From positions 1-39,648 of the forward strand of contig NZ_LDSL01000144.1 in NCBI RefSeq assembly GCF_001476815.1: a stretch of 39,648 bases of DNA, read 5' to 3'. Below are positions 21,846-31,321 of this stretch, piece by piece (position 1 is the stretch's first letter; each line of letters opens with the position of its first letter). The stretch comes from Pseudacidovorax intermedius. GTDB taxonomy: Bacteria; Pseudomonadota; Gammaproteobacteria; Burkholderiales; Burkholderiaceae_C. The translations under genes and the position numbers were made by a program. Under the pieces are notes generated by a model, which saw nothing but the letters and a program-made list of their open reading frames with translations, was not told the origin of the DNA and did not search any database.

Positions 21846-24800
21846 ATGAATTTCTCCAAGTTCTTCATCGACCGGCCGATCTTTGCCGGCGTGCTGTCGC
21901 TGCTGATGCTGATCGCCGGGCTGATCGCATTGCGCGGCCTGCCGATTTCCGAATACCCCGAAGTCGCACCGCCGCAGATCGTGGTGCGCGCCCAGTACCC
22001 CGGCGCCAATCCCAAGGTCATCGCCGAAACGGTGGCCACGCCGCTCGAAGAGCAGATCAACGGCGTGGAAGGCATGCTCTACATGAGCAGCCAGGCCACC
22101 ACCGACGGCGTGATGACGCTCACCGTCACCTTCCGCCTCGGCACCGATCCCGACAAGGCCCAGCAGCTGGTGCAGAACCGCGTGGCGCAGGCCGAGCCTC
22201 GGCTGCCGGAAGAGGTGCGGCGCCTGGGCCTGGCCACCGTGAAGAGTTCGCCGGACATCACGATGGTGGTGCACCTGGTGTCGCCCAACAAGCGCTACGA
22301 CATCGACTATCTGCGCAACTACGCGGTGCTCAACGTCAAGGACCGGCTCGCGCGCATCGAGGGCGTGGGCCAGGTGCAGATCTGGGGCGGTGGCGAGTAC
22401 GCCATGCGCGTCTGGCTCGACCCGCAGAAGATGGCCCAGCGCGGCCTGTCGGCCAACGACGTGGTGGCCGCCATCCGCGGGCAGAACATCCAGGCCGCGG
22501 CCGGCGTGGTCGGCGCATCGCCGGGCCTCTCCGGCGTGGATCTGCAGCTGTCGGTGAACGCCCGCGGCCGCCTGGCCAATGAGGAGGAGTTCGGCGACAT
22601 CATCGTCAAGGGCGGTGCCGCCGGCGAGCCGTCGACGCAGGTGGTGCGCCTGCGCGACGTGGCGCGCATCCAGCTGGGCGCGGCCGACTACTCGCTGCGC
22701 TCGCTGCTGGACAACGACCCGGCCGTGGGCATCGGCGTCTTCCAGGCGCCGGGCTCCAACGCGCTGCAGATCTCCGAACAGGTGCGCCAGACCATGGCCG
22801 AGATCCAGAAGGCCATGCCCGAGGGCGTGGAATACCGCATCGCCTACGACCCGACGCAGTTCGTGCGCGCCTCTATCGCGTCGGTGATCCACACGCTGCT
22901 GGAGGCCGTGGCGCTGGTGGTGCTGGTCGTCATCCTGTTCCTGCAGACCTGGCGCGCGTCCATCATTCCGCTGCTGGCCGTGCCGGTGTCGGTGGTGGGC
23001 ACCTTCGCCGTGTTGCACCTGCTGGGCTTCTCGATCAATGCGCTGTCGCTCTTCGGCCTGGTGCTGGCCATCGGCATCGTGGTGGACGATGCCATCGTGG
23101 TGGTGGAGAACGTGGAGCGCAACATCGAGGCCGGCCTCACCCCGCGCGAGGCCACATACAGGGCCATGCGCGAGGTATCGGGCCCCATCGTCGCCATCGC
23201 GCTGGTGCTGGTGGCGGTGTTCGTGCCGCTGGCCTTCATCTCGGGCCTGACGGGCCAGTTCTACCGGCAGTTCGCCGTCACCATCGCCATCTCGACGGTG
23301 ATCTCGGCCATCAATTCGCTCACGCTGTCGCCGGCCCTGGCCGCGCTGCTGCTCAAGGGCCACGACGCGCCGCGTGATGCGCTCACGCGTGGCATGGATC
23401 GTCTGCTGGGTGGCTTCTTCCGCGGATTCAATCGGCTGTTCCACCGCGGCAGCGAGGGCTACGGCCGCGGCGTGCGCGGCGTGATCTCGCGCAAGACGCT
23501 GATGCTCGGCGTCTACTTGGCGCTGGTGGCGCTGACCTTCGGCCTGTTCAAGGCGGTGCCGGGCGGCTTCGTGCCCACGCAGGACAAGCAGTACCTGATC
23601 GGCTTCGCCCAGCTGCCCGACGGCGCCACGCTGGACCGCACCGACGACGTGATCCGCCGCATGGGCGACATCATGAAGAAGAACCCCAACGTGGAAGGCA
23701 CGCTGGCCTTCCCGGGCCTGTCGATCAACGGTTTCACCAACAGCTCCAACGCGGGCATCGTGTTCGCCATGCTCAAGCCTTTCGACCAGCGCCGCGCGCC
23801 GGAGCAGAGCGGTGCGGCCGTGGCCGGCCAGCTCAACCAGTCCTTCGCGGGCATCCAGGATGCGTTCATCGTGATGTTCCCGCCGCCGCCCGTGGCGGGC
23901 CTGGGCACCACCGGCGGCTTCAAGCTGCAGCTGGAAGATCGCACCTCGCTGGGCTACGAGGCCATGGACAAGGCGGTGCAGGCCTTCATGGCCAAGGCAC
24001 GCCAGACGCCCGAACTGGCGGGCATGTTCACCAGCTGGCAGGTCAACGTGCCGCAGCTCTTTGCCGACGTGGACCGCACCAAGGCGCGGCAGCTGGGCGT
24101 GCCGCTGACCGACATCTTCGACACGCTGCAGATCTACCTGGGCAGCCTGTATGCGAACGACTTCAACAAGTTCGGCCGCACCTACAGCGTGCGCGTGCAG
24201 GCCGACGCGCCCTACCGTGCGCGGGCCGAGGACATCGGCGCGCTCAAGGTGCGCTCGGCGTCGGGCGAGATGATTCCGCTGTCCGCGCTGATGAAGGTGG
24301 ATGCGAGCTTCGGCCCGGAGCGCGCCATGCGCTACAACGGCTACCTCACGGCCGACGTCAACGGCGGCGCCGCGCCCGGCTTCTCCTCGGGCCAGGCGCA
24401 GGCCGCCATCGCACGCATCGCGGCCGAGACGCTGCCCGCCGGCATCAGCTTTGAATGGACCGACCTGACCTACCAGGAGATCCTGGCCGGCAACTCGGCG
24501 TTCATCGTCTTCCCGCTGGCCATCCTGCTGGTCTTTCTGGTGCTGGCCGCGCAGTACGAAAGCCTGACGCTGCCGCTCGCCATCATCCTGATCGTGCCGA
24601 TGGGGCTGCTGGCGGCCATGACCGGCGTGTGGCTCTCGGCGGGGGACAACAACGTCTTCACGCAGATCGGCCTGATCGTGCTGGTGGGCCTGTCGGCGAA
24701 GAACGCGATCCTGATCGTGGAGTTCGCGCGCGAGCTGGAGTTTGCGGGCCGAACGCCGGTGCAGGCGGCCATCGAGGCCAGCCGGCTGCGGCTGCGGCCC

Positions 24801-25124
24801 ATCCTGATGACCTCGCTGGCCTTCATCATGGGCGTGCTGCCGCTGGTGCTGTCCTCCGGCGCGGGCGCGGAGATGCGCCATGCCATGGGCGTGGCCGTGT
24901 TCGCCGGGATGATCGGCGTGACCGCCTTCGGCCTCTTCCTCACGCCCGTCTTCTACGTGGCGCTTCGCCGCCTGGCGGGCAACCGGCCACTGCGACAGCA
25001 CGGGCAGGTGCCCACCCATGCCGACGACTTCGTGTCGGCCGAGCATCCCGCGGCGTCGGGACATCACGGTGGCGGCGGTGGCCTCACGTCTCTGCCCGCC
25101 GCGCCGCGCGGCGCCCACGAATGA
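21846..25124 (+). CDS. bpeF: RND multidrug efflux pump (HAE1 family, MexF/BpeF/CeoB-like)
   Basis: This 1092-aa inner-membrane proton/drug antiporter has 12 membrane helices and two large periplasmic loops. It closely follows MexF: MNFSKFFIDRPIFAGVLSLL at the start, then ISEYPEVAPPQIVVRAQYPGANP, VILFLQTWRASIIPL and FKAVPGGFVPTQDKQYL. The proton-relay residues Asp414 and Asp415 (GIVVDDAIVVVEN, TM4) and Lys952 (GLSAKNAIL, TM10) are present, so it should be functional. Substrates of MexF/BpeF relatives are chloramphenicol, trimethoprim and fluoroquinolones; that is family knowledge, not visible here. The C-terminal 40 residues are a His/Gly-rich tail. Confidence 0.93.
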   Translation: MNFSKFFIDRPIFAGVLSLLMLIAGLIALRGLPISEYPEVAPPQIVVRAQYPGANPKVIAETVATPLEEQINGVEGMLYMSSQATTDGVMTLTVTFRLGTDPDKAQQLVQNRVAQAEPRLPEEVRRLGLATVKSSPDITMVVHLVSPNKRYDIDYLRNYAVLNVKDRLARIEGVGQVQIWGGGEYAMRVWLDPQKMAQRGLSANDVVAAIRGQNIQAAAGVVGASPGLSGVDLQLSVNARGRLANEEEFGDIIVKGGAAGEPSTQVVRLRDVARIQLGAADYSLRSLLDNDPAVGIGVFQAPGSNALQISEQVRQTMAEIQKAMPEGVEYRIAYDPTQFVRASIASVIHTLLEAVALVVLVVILFLQTWRASIIPLLAVPVSVVGTFAVLHLLGFSINALSLFGLVLAIGIVVDDAIVVVENVERNIEAGLTPREATYRAMREVSGPIVAIALVLVAVFVPLAFISGLTGQFYRQFAVTIAISTVISAINSLTLSPALAALLLKGHDAPRDALTRGMDRLLGGFFRGFNRLFHRGSEGYGRGVRGVISRKTLMLGVYLALVALTFGLFKAVPGGFVPTQDKQYLIGFAQLPDGATLDRTDDVIRRMGDIMKKNPNVEGTLAFPGLSINGFTNSSNAGIVFAMLKPFDQRRAPEQSGAAVAGQLNQSFAGIQDAFIVMFPPPPVAGLGTTGGFKLQLEDRTSLGYEAMDKAVQAFMAKARQTPELAGMFTSWQVNVPQLFADVDRTKARQLGVPLTDIFDTLQIYLGSLYANDFNKFGRTYSVRVQADAPYRARAEDIGALKVRSASGEMIPLSALMKVDASFGPERAMRYNGYLTADVNGGAAPGFSSGQAQAAIARIAAETLPAGISFEWTDLTYQEILAGNSAFIVFPLAILLVFLVLAAQYESLTLPLAIILIVPMGLLAAMTGVWLSAGDNNVFTQIGLIVLVGLSAKNAILIVEFARELEFAGRTPVQAAIEASRLRLRPILMTSLAFIMGVLPLVLSSGAGAEMRHAMGVAVFAGMIGVTAFGLFLTPVFYVALRRLAGNRPLRQHGQVPTHADDFVSAEHPAASGHHGGGGGLTSLPAAPRGAHE

Positions 25125-25153
25125 CGCCTCCCTTGTTCACGAGGACACCGACC

Positions 25154-26767
25154 ATGACGAACACGAATGCGTACCCCACGACGGCGCCGTCGATCACGGA
25201 CACGCCCATGAACCGCACCGCGACGGCCCGCACCCCCTTCGATCGCCTCCAACCTTTCGCGCCGAGCCTGTCCAAGCGTCGTGCTTTGGCCCCTCTGCTG
25301 GCCGCCCTGGTGCTGGCTGGCTGCGCCACGGCCCCGGTGGAACTGCCCGCTGTGCCCACGCCTGCCCGCTTCAAGGAGGCACTGCCCGCATCGCAGACGG
25401 CCACCGAAGGCCGCTGGACCGAGGCGGCTGTCGCCGAGGCCCAGCCCCGCGGCGAATGGTGGAAGGCCTTCCAGGACCCGGTGCTCGATGCGCTCGTGGC
25501 CCAGGCTGGCGAAGCCAACACCAGCCTGCAACAGGCCGCCGCCCGCGTGCGGCAGGCGAGGGCGCTGCTGCGCAATGCCGAGGCCGACCGTTCGCCGCAG
25601 CTCGGTCTGGTTGGGGGCGCCACGCGTCAGCGCGGGCTGGACCGCAACCAGTCCACGCAGCCCTCCACCCTGCTCAATGCCGGCATCAGTGCGTCGTGGG
25701 AGCTGGATCTGTTCGGCCGCCTGTCGCGCCTGCAGGATGCCGCAGCGCTCGACGCCCAGGGCCGCGAGGCCCTGCTGCAGAGCACACGCCTGATGGTTCA
25801 GGCCGAAGTGGCCCAGACCTACCTGGCGCTGCGTGCCGCCGATGAGGAGCGCGCCCTGGTGCGCGACGGCGTGGCGGCCTACCGCGACACGCTGCGCCTG
25901 ACCCAGCGCCGCGAGCAGGCCGGCGACGTGGCCGCGCTCGATGTGGCACGCATGCAGGCCGAGGTGTCGGCCAACGAGTCCGAAGCGCTCGCCCTGGATC
26001 GGCAGCGCGCCGAACTCGAGCACGCGCTGGCCGTGCTGGTCGGCCGTGCGCCGGCGGACTTCGGCATCGGCGTCGATCGCTGGCAGACCGCACTGCCGGT
26101 GGTGCCGGCAGGCGTGCCGTCCACGGTGCTGCTGCGCCGGCCCGACGTGGCGGCCGCCCAGGCCGCCGTGCTGGCCGCGCAGGCGCGCGTGGGTGCGGCG
26201 CAGGCGGCCTACTTCCCGGACATTGCGCTGACCGCTGGCGGTGGCTTCGCCTCACCCGAACTGGGCGACCTGTTCAAGTGGTCGGTCCGATCCTGGGGTG
26301 TGGGTGCGCTGCTGTCGCTTCCGCTGCTGGACGGCGGTCGCCGCGCTGCGGGCGTGGCGCAGGCTGCCGGCGTGTTCGACGAAGCGGCGGCCGGCTATCG
26401 CGCGCAGTCGCTCATTGCCTTCCGCGAGGTCGAAGACCAGCTTTCGGGGCTCCGACTCCTGAAGGAACAGGCCAGTGCGCAGGCCACCGCCGTGGAGGCG
26501 GCGGCACGGGCCATGCAGCTGTCCGACACGCGCTACCGCAATGGCTACATCAGCCAGCTCGATCTTCTCGATGCGCGCCGTAGCGAGCTGCGCAATCGCC
26601 GGCAGGCGCTGCAGGTGCGGTCGGCGCAGTACCAGGCCACCGTGGCGCTGGTGCGGGCGCTGGGCGGAGGATGGGGTGGCTCGCCGGTGGCGGCCGCTCC
26701 GTCGTCGTCGACCACGGCTGCGACGGACATGGCCGCCGCTGCTTTGGTGAAGAAGGACGGCTCGTAG
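25154..26767 (+). CDS. oprC: Outer-membrane efflux lipoprotein (NodT/OprC/OpcM-like)
   Basis: This TolC-type channel completes the tripartite pump. The ATG at 25154 has GAGGA 8 nt upstream, but gives an unusually long n-region (lipobox Cys at residue 57). The ATG at 25208 would give a more usual signal (Cys39). The lipobox is LVLAGC. Mature features are WWKAFQDPVLDALVAQA, the two repeated coiled-coil/OEP domains (NTSLQQAAARVRQARALLRNAEADRSPQLGL and VGAAQAAYFPDIALTAGGG), LSLPLLDGGRR and a second SQLDLLDARRSEL helix pair. It starts 29 bp after the pump stop and is the last gene of the operon. Confidence 0.88.
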   Translation: MTNTNAYPTTAPSITDTPMNRTATARTPFDRLQPFAPSLSKRRALAPLLAALVLAGCATAPVELPAVPTPARFKEALPASQTATEGRWTEAAVAEAQPRGEWWKAFQDPVLDALVAQAGEANTSLQQAAARVRQARALLRNAEADRSPQLGLVGGATRQRGLDRNQSTQPSTLLNAGISASWELDLFGRLSRLQDAAALDAQGREALLQSTRLMVQAEVAQTYLALRAADEERALVRDGVAAYRDTLRLTQRREQAGDVAALDVARMQAEVSANESEALALDRQRAELEHALAVLVGRAPADFGIGVDRWQTALPVVPAGVPSTVLLRRPDVAAAQAAVLAAQARVGAAQAAYFPDIALTAGGGFASPELGDLFKWSVRSWGVGALLSLPLLDGGRRAAGVAQAAGVFDEAAAGYRAQSLIAFREVEDQLSGLRLLKEQASAQATAVEAAARAMQLSDTRYRNGYISQLDLLDARRSELRNRRQALQVRSAQYQATVALVRALGGGWGGSPVAAAPSSSTTAATDMAAAALVKKDGS

Positions 26768-26822
26768 CCGCTGAGTCGCGCCCGCGCCGAGTCACTGCCT
26801 GACTGACGGCGAGCGTCGTCGA

Positions 26823-27089
26823 TCAACGCACGGGGTCGGGCGCAGTCTCCGCTTCGAGTCGCGTGAGCCAGTGCATGGCTTCGAGCCGCGAGCTGCCGCA
26901 CATCTCGGCCGACGGTGCCAGGCCGCCGCAGCAGGCCGGCCGCTCGGGCTGGCCGAAGATGCGGCAGCGGTTGTCGGACGACAGCTGGATGCAGCGCACG
27001 CCCGCCGGCTTGCCGTGCAGCATGCCGGGAATGGGGCTGGAGATGGAGGGCGCGGTGCAGCAGGCACCGCAGTCGGGGCGGCAATCCAT
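26823..27089 (-). CDS. YkgJ-type cysteine-cluster protein
   Basis: This 88-aa protein has the spaced cysteines of the YkgJ/UPF0153 cluster: CRPDCGACC at residues 3-11, C33 (VRCIQL), C42 (NRCRIFG), CC at 53-54 and C64. The cluster is thought to bind zinc or an iron-sulfur centre, but no biochemical role is settled. It converges with the efflux operon and is followed on the same strand by the hipBA pair, with no clear functional link. Confidence 0.8.
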   Translation of the reverse strand: MDCRPDCGACCTAPSISSPIPGMLHGKPAGVRCIQLSSDNRCRIFGQPERPACCGGLAPSAEMCGSSRLEAMHWLTRLEAETAPDPVR

Positions 27090-27154
27090 GGCGGGCACTG
27101 TAGTGGACGTGGCGAAGCGCCTGGCCATGGGGGGTCGAATGGCGCCGAGACCGT

Positions 27155-28510
27155 TCAGGCGACGGCCGACAACCTGCGCGCCGAGTCCGCCAGCCCGCCC
27201 AGGATGCGATCCGCCAGCGCGGCCGGAAAGCCCACCGGCAGTTCGCTGTGCACCGCGTCGACCACGCCCGGCGTCAGTAAGGCGGCGGCTTCGATCAAGG
27301 CCGCCACGCCGCGGCCGTCGGCCGCCATCACGCCATGGCGCTGGCCCAGCGCCACCCAATGACGCGGCAGGATCTCCCGCAGCTTCCAGTGCGCGTTGCG
27401 CCCCCGCACCGCCATGGCCATGCGCGCCTTGTGGTGCGAAATGGCACCTGGCCCTTCGCCGAGCACGGGCCAGGCGGACAGCACGTCGTACAGCGGCGTG
27501 AGCTGGTAGCGCCCGCCAGGCCGCAGGAAGAGGCTGAAGTTCTTGGCATGCCCATCGGTGGCGCCCAGCATCCAGAACAGCAATTGCGCCAGGAAGAAGG
27601 TGCGCCGGTCGTCCTCGCGCGCCGTCGAGCCGTCCAGCACCCGCATCACGCGGTCCATGCCCGGGCCGCCATCGGCCTCGTATTTGACATCGGGCGGCGT
27701 GCCGGTGGCCTGGCAGAAGTCTTCCTGCGGCAGGCGCAGCAGCCGCGGCCGGCCATCGGGTGCCGTCCACCAGCGGCGGTCGAAGCGTTCGACGGCCAGC
27801 ACCTTCATGTCCTCGAACTGCAGCGGATGGCATTGCGCCACCGGCAGGCCGAACGCACGCAGCACGCGGGCACACAGCCATTCGTTCTCCACCGAGTCGC
27901 GCATGTCGATCTTCATGCCGCCCACCAGGCCCAGCGGCAGCTTGAGGATGTGGGTGGTGGGCGTGCTGCCGTGCGGCAGGCACCAGCGGCCGTTGTGCAG
28001 CAGAAGGGCGGTCTTCTCCTGCGCGCCGGCGATGGAGATGCGCAGGTCGTCGTCCGCGCCGCGCAAGCCGAGCGGCGCAGAGGTGGTGGCGCTGCGCAGC
28101 AGTTGGGCCACCTCCGCCTCGTTCAGCGCCCGGGCCTGCACGGTGCCGGCGTCGTGGCCGGCTTCGCCGTCGGGCAGGATCTCCAGCGCACCCACGCAGT
28201 CGCGCCCGATGCGTGCGAGCAGTGCGAAGGCGTCGATGCCGACCGCGCCATGGCGGCGGGCGATGCGCTCGCGGATGTCGCGGCTGTCGGGCAGCAGATT
28301 CTCGAAGTACGCCCGGACGGCCGGGCCGCGGTGCGGCGCATTGCCTGGCGTGAAGGGCAGCGACAGCGACAGCGGTCGCCCTTCCGGCGACTGCACCCAG
28401 GCCGTGTCGTACTGGAGTGTGTCGGGCGTGTCCGGGGCCAGGCTCCAGGTGCCGACGAAGTCGCCGTTCATCCACAGGCCCAGCGCCTGGCGGTGCGTGC
28501 GGCGGCCCAT
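27155..28510 (-). CDS. hipA: HipA serine/threonine kinase toxin
   Basis: This is about 451 aa from the ATG at 28510; a GTG at 28516 would overlap the hipB stop and add two residues. It closely resembles E. coli HipA, the kinase that inactivates glutamyl-tRNA synthetase and causes growth arrest. Counting from the GTG, the phospho-regulated loop is [14 protein letters not shown] (Ser161, equivalent to Ser150). [32 protein letters not shown] and [10 protein letters not shown] match the family. The catalytic [10 protein letters not shown] contains Asp321, Lys325 and Asn326, and LYDVLS the metal-binding Asp. All catalytic motifs are intact, so an active toxin is expected. It is coupled to hipB upstream. 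Confidence 0.93.
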   Translation of the reverse strand: MGRRTHRQALGLWMNGDFVGTWSLAPDTPDTLQYDTAWVQSPEGRPLSLSLPFTPGNAPHRGPAVRAYFENLLPDSRDIRERIARRHGAVGIDAFALLARIGRDCVGALEILPDGEAGHDAGTVQARALNEAEVAQLLRSATTSAPLGLRGADDDLRISIAGAQEKTALLLHNGRWCLPHGSTPTTHILKLPLGLVGGMKIDMRDSVENEWLCARVLRAFGLPVAQCHPLQFEDMKVLAVERFDRRWWTAPDGRPRLLRLPQEDFCQATGTPPDVKYEADGGPGMDRVMRVLDGSTAREDDRRTFFLAQLLFWMLGATDGHAKNFSLFLRPGGRYQLTPLYDVLSAWPVLGEGPGAISHHKARMAMAVRGRNAHWKLREILPRHWVALGQRHGVMAADGRGVAALIEAAALLTPGVVDAVHSELPVGFPAALADRILGGLADSARRLSAVA

Positions 28511-28512
28511 GG

Positions 28513-28788
28513 TCACCAGGCGGGCGAGTCGCGCTCGGCCGTGTGCAGCACGGTGGCGGAAGGCCCAGGCCGGCCTAGACGCATCTCGACGCCCAGCACA
28601 TTGAGCATCGACAGCAGCCGGGCCGCGCCGATGTTGGCGGCATTGCGCTCCAGTGCCGAATAGGTCTGCTGCGTGACGCCGAGGCGGCGGGCCAGCTCGC
28701 CCTGCGTGAGGCCCGTTTCCTTTCGAAAGGCACGCAGCAGGGCAGGGAGCTGATCGGGGGTGCGCACGGGGTAGGTGTCGAGGCTCAT
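28513..28788 (-). CDS. hipB: HipB antitoxin, Xre-type repressor
   Basis: This is a 91-aa protein from the ATG at 28788 ([17 protein letters not shown]); the longer frame from 28821 would run through the promoter. A single Cro/CI helix-turn-helix occupies about residues 13-65 ([32 protein letters not shown]), followed by the short HipB dimer strand ([15 protein letters not shown]). The C-terminal tail ends in W, as in E. coli HipB, whose C-terminal Trp contacts HipA. It neutralises HipA and represses its own operon. Its stop lies directly at the hipA start. Confidence 0.92.
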   Translation of the reverse strand: MSLDTYPVRTPDQLPALLRAFRKETGLTQGELARRLGVTQQTYSALERNAANIGAARLLSMLNVLGVEMRLGRPGPSATVLHTAERDSPAW

Positions 28789-28839
28789 ACAGTTCAAATG
28801 CTGTAAATCGATTTTACGCATCTGGATTTGTTTTGTCGA
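28788..28839 (-). promoter_or_regulatory. hipBA promoter with HipB-type operator
   Basis: On the minus strand, -35 TCGACA (28834-28839) and -10 TAAAAT (28811-28816) are separated by exactly 17 bp. Downstream, TACAG-N8-CTGTA (28788-28805) has the same 5-8-5 geometry as the E. coli HipB operator (TATCC-N8-GGATA). It covers the expected start of transcription and touches the hipB ATG. A further inverted pair, GTAAATCGA/TCGATTTAC (28803-28811 and 28836-28844), flanks the promoter. Confidence 0.7.
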
Positions 28840-28840
28840 T

Positions 28841-29860
28841 TTACTGTACTTGGGCTGTTACCTTGCCTTTGGCGGGGCGGCGACGGCCACCGTCGTCTGC
28901 CGTGCGGGCGGGGGATGCCGGTGCCTGCGGCCCGCGCGCCTGATCGCGCGCCGATTCGATGCGCCCTACCGCGGCCTGCAGCGCACGCAAGGCCGCAGCC
29001 ACCGCGGGCCGGCCGCCGCTGCCGCGCGCATAGGCCGCCAGCACGCCGCGGCCCAGCGTCGGCGTGATCGGCCGCACGGCCAGGCGCGCATCGGCCCCCA
29101 GGTCGCACACGGCGAAGTAGGGCAGCACCGAGACGAAGCCGCCGCTGCGCACCAGCTCCAGCGTGGCCAGCAGGTTGCGGAAACTGCCTCGGACCCGCGG
29201 GGTGAAGCCGCAGTCGCTGCAGGCCGACATCAGCAACTGGTGGTAGGGCGCGGAGATCATGTTGCTCACCCAGCGTTCGTCGGCCAGGTCGGCCAGGCGC
29301 AGCGGTACGCGCCGCGACGCCAGGGGATGGCGGGCCGGCAGCACGGCATGGAAGGTGTCGCGGCACAAGGGCGTGAATTCGAGTGCCGCGCCCTGGGTTC
29401 CCGAAGGGGTCAGGTCGTCCACGATGGCGATGTCGACCTGCTTGGACGCCGCCGCACGCAGGCCGTCGCGCGTTTCCTCCTCGGTGGCGAACACGTCCAG
29501 CTCCGGGTGTTCCCGGGCCAGCCGGCCGAGCGCATCGGGCAGCAGCCCGTTGGCGGCCGAGCCGAAGGCGCACAGTCGCAACTGGCCACGCAACGCGGAG
29601 GTCTGCTCGCCCAGCTCGGCCTCGATGGCTTCGAGCAGGCCGAACACCTCGCCCGTGCGCGAGACCAGCCGTTCGCCGGTCGCCGTCAGCTTCACGCCGC
29701 GCCCGGAACGCTCGAACAGCACCGCGCCCGCTTCTTCTTCCAGCCTGGCCAGTTGCTGGGACACGGCGGGCCGCGTGAGGCCACGCGCCTCGGCCACGCG
29801 GCCGATGGTGCCGAGCACCGACAGGTCGCGCAGCAACTGCAGCCGGCGCAGATCGAGCAT
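28841..29860 (-). CDS. LysR family transcriptional regulator
   Basis: This is about 339 aa. The ATG at 29860 (MLDLRRLQLLRDLSVLG) has GGAGG 9 nt upstream. The HTH is IGRVAEARGLTRPAVSQQLARLEEEAGAVLFER. An effector-binding domain follows (LRLCAFGSAANGLLPDALGRL, then SKQVDIAIVDD). The last 40 or so residues are a basic, disordered tail. It is divergent from the SelA-like enzyme gene, so it is the likely regulator of that gene and of the ABC genes behind it. Its stop lies 2 bp beyond the hipBA -35 element, so its transcript would run into hipBA unless terminated. Confidence 0.85.
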   Translation of the reverse strand: MLDLRRLQLLRDLSVLGTIGRVAEARGLTRPAVSQQLARLEEEAGAVLFERSGRGVKLTATGERLVSRTGEVFGLLEAIEAELGEQTSALRGQLRLCAFGSAANGLLPDALGRLAREHPELDVFATEEETRDGLRAAASKQVDIAIVDDLTPSGTQGAALEFTPLCRDTFHAVLPARHPLASRRVPLRLADLADERWVSNMISAPYHQLLMSACSDCGFTPRVRGSFRNLLATLELVRSGGFVSVLPYFAVCDLGADARLAVRPITPTLGRGVLAAYARGSGGRPAVAAALRALQAAVGRIESARDQARGPQAPASPARTADDGGRRRPAKGKVTAQVQ

Positions 29861-29890
29861 GGATGACAGCCTCCCCAAAGCGAAAGAAAA

Positions 29891-29950
29891 GTTTACGGGA
29901 CGCGATAGAAGGGCTGGACTTTTTTTCCAGGAAGCGGCTTCGTAAAGTCC
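29891..29950. promoter_or_regulatory. Inverted repeats in LysR/PLP-enzyme gap
   Basis: GGACTTT (29916-29922) pairs with AAAGTCC (29944-29950). TTTACG (29892-29897) pairs with CGTAAA (29941-29946), so the two structures are mutually exclusive. Placed between divergent start codons, they may be LysR sites or a leader structure. Confidence 0.3.
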
Positions 29951-29955
29951 GCCGC

Positions 29956-31242
29956 ATGTTTTCCCAGCGACCCGCCCCCGCGGTGCACCACGACGCCTTC
30001 GGCCATGCCATCGATCCGACGGTGGGCTATGCCCGCGGCACCCTGCTGCGCGCGAGCGAGGACGAGTCGCGCCGGCTTGCGCATTGCGAGCGCCTGGCCA
30101 CGGTGCGGTGGCGCGCGCAGGGCGCCGCCGCCGTGCGCATCTTCACCGGCAACCGGCGCAACTATCCGGTGCAGGCGAGCGACCTGGGTTCCGTCTGCGA
30201 GGAATGGCTGGGGCCGGCGCTGGCCGCGGACGAATTCCGCAACGCGGCGCTCGCGCACCTGGGCGGTGGCGCCGCCCACGGCGTCGGGCTGCTCAACCGC
30301 ACGTCGGCCGGCCTGATCGCCGCCATCCATGCCTTGTGCGACGGTCGGCCCGTGGTGGCCCTGAGCCCGGCCGGCGGACGCGCCCACGCATCGGTCGCGC
30401 GCGGCGCCGCCCTGGCCGGCGTGCCGCTGGTGGAGGCCACGCAGGACGGGCCCTGGCAGGCGCAACTGCAAGGGGCGCGGCCCGCGCTGGTGCTGATGAC
30501 GCCCGTCACCAGCAACCTCGACCTGATCGACGATGCGACGTTGCAGCAGATGATCGACGGGGCCCACCGCGCCGGCGCCGTGGCCCTGGTGGACGATGCC
30601 TACGGTGCGCGGGTGCGGCCCGTGCTGCTGGACGGGACGCCTGCACTGCGCCTCGGCGCCGACCTCGTCATCACCAACGGCGACAAGGCCGGGCTGCACG
30701 GCCCGCGCGCGGGCCTGCTGGCGGGCCGGGACGCACTGGTGCGCCGCACGATGAGCCGCGCGTCGGAATGGGGCCTCGAAGCGCGCGCCCCCCTCTTCGC
30801 CGGCGTGCTGCGTGCCTTGCAGGCCTTCGCCCCCGAGCACCTGCGCAGCGAGGCCGCGCACGGCGCCGCCTTGCGCGCCGCATTGGTCGAGCGCCTGGGC
30901 GACCTGGCCGAGCCGTCGCTGCTCGGTCCCATCCTGCGCGAAGAAGCCGTGCTCGGGGAGCTGGCCGCCCGCGCCGGCCGCTGGCCGGCCATCGTGCCGT
31001 GCGAGGCGACGGCCGCCCTGTCCGTGCTGCTGCTGCGCGACCACGGCATCGTCACCGCCAACACCCATGGCCAGCCCGGCGCCAGTGCGGCGCTGCGCCT
31101 CAAGCCCGTCGGCACTGCTTTGGCCGATGCCGGCGGGCCGGGCGCCGTGGCGCAGGCGGTCGCCGATGCACTCGACCAGTTGAGCGCCTGGGTCGACCAG
31201 CCGCGGCTCATCGCCGGCCTGCTCTTCGGCGAGGCGGCATGA
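29956..31242 (+). CDS. SelA-like PLP-dependent enzyme (aminotransferase fold I)
   Basis: This 428-aa protein resembles the group of SelA, D-glucosaminate-6-phosphate ammonia-lyase and related fold-type I enzymes. A glycine-rich cofactor region (ALAHLGGGAAHGVGLLNRTSAGLIAAIHALC) comes first, then PALVLMTPVTSNLDLID and VALVDDAYGARVRP with the PLP-ring Asp. The Schiff-base lysine lies in TNGDKAGLHGPRAGLLAG (Lys244), which mirrors the SelA pattern GDKxxxGPQAG. It is not selenocysteine synthase by context, because amino-acid uptake genes follow. Beta-elimination or another conversion of the imported amino acid is the likeliest role, but the substrate is unknown. The in-frame region upstream of 29956 is the promoter gap. 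Confidence 0.7.
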   Translation: MFSQRPAPAVHHDAFGHAIDPTVGYARGTLLRASEDESRRLAHCERLATVRWRAQGAAAVRIFTGNRRNYPVQASDLGSVCEEWLGPALAADEFRNAALAHLGGGAAHGVGLLNRTSAGLIAAIHALCDGRPVVALSPAGGRAHASVARGAALAGVPLVEATQDGPWQAQLQGARPALVLMTPVTSNLDLIDDATLQQMIDGAHRAGAVALVDDAYGARVRPVLLDGTPALRLGADLVITNGDKAGLHGPRAGLLAGRDALVRRTMSRASEWGLEARAPLFAGVLRALQAFAPEHLRSEAAHGAALRAALVERLGDLAEPSLLGPILREEAVLGELAARAGRWPAIVPCEATAALSVLLLRDHGIVTANTHGQPGASAALRLKPVGTALADAGGPGAVAQAVADALDQLSAWVDQPRLIAGLLFGEAA

Positions 31243-31321
31243 TGCCGCAGTCCGGGCCCCGGCCGCGCACTCTCACAATCCCGTTCCTGCAACCGTTCCC
31301 CAGCCAACCCCGGAGTGATCC

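Noticed and set aside
21756-25118. A 1120-codon open frame antisense to the RND pump gene
   Set aside because: His/Gln/Arg-rich translation without any domain; it mirrors the strongly conserved pump on the plus strand.
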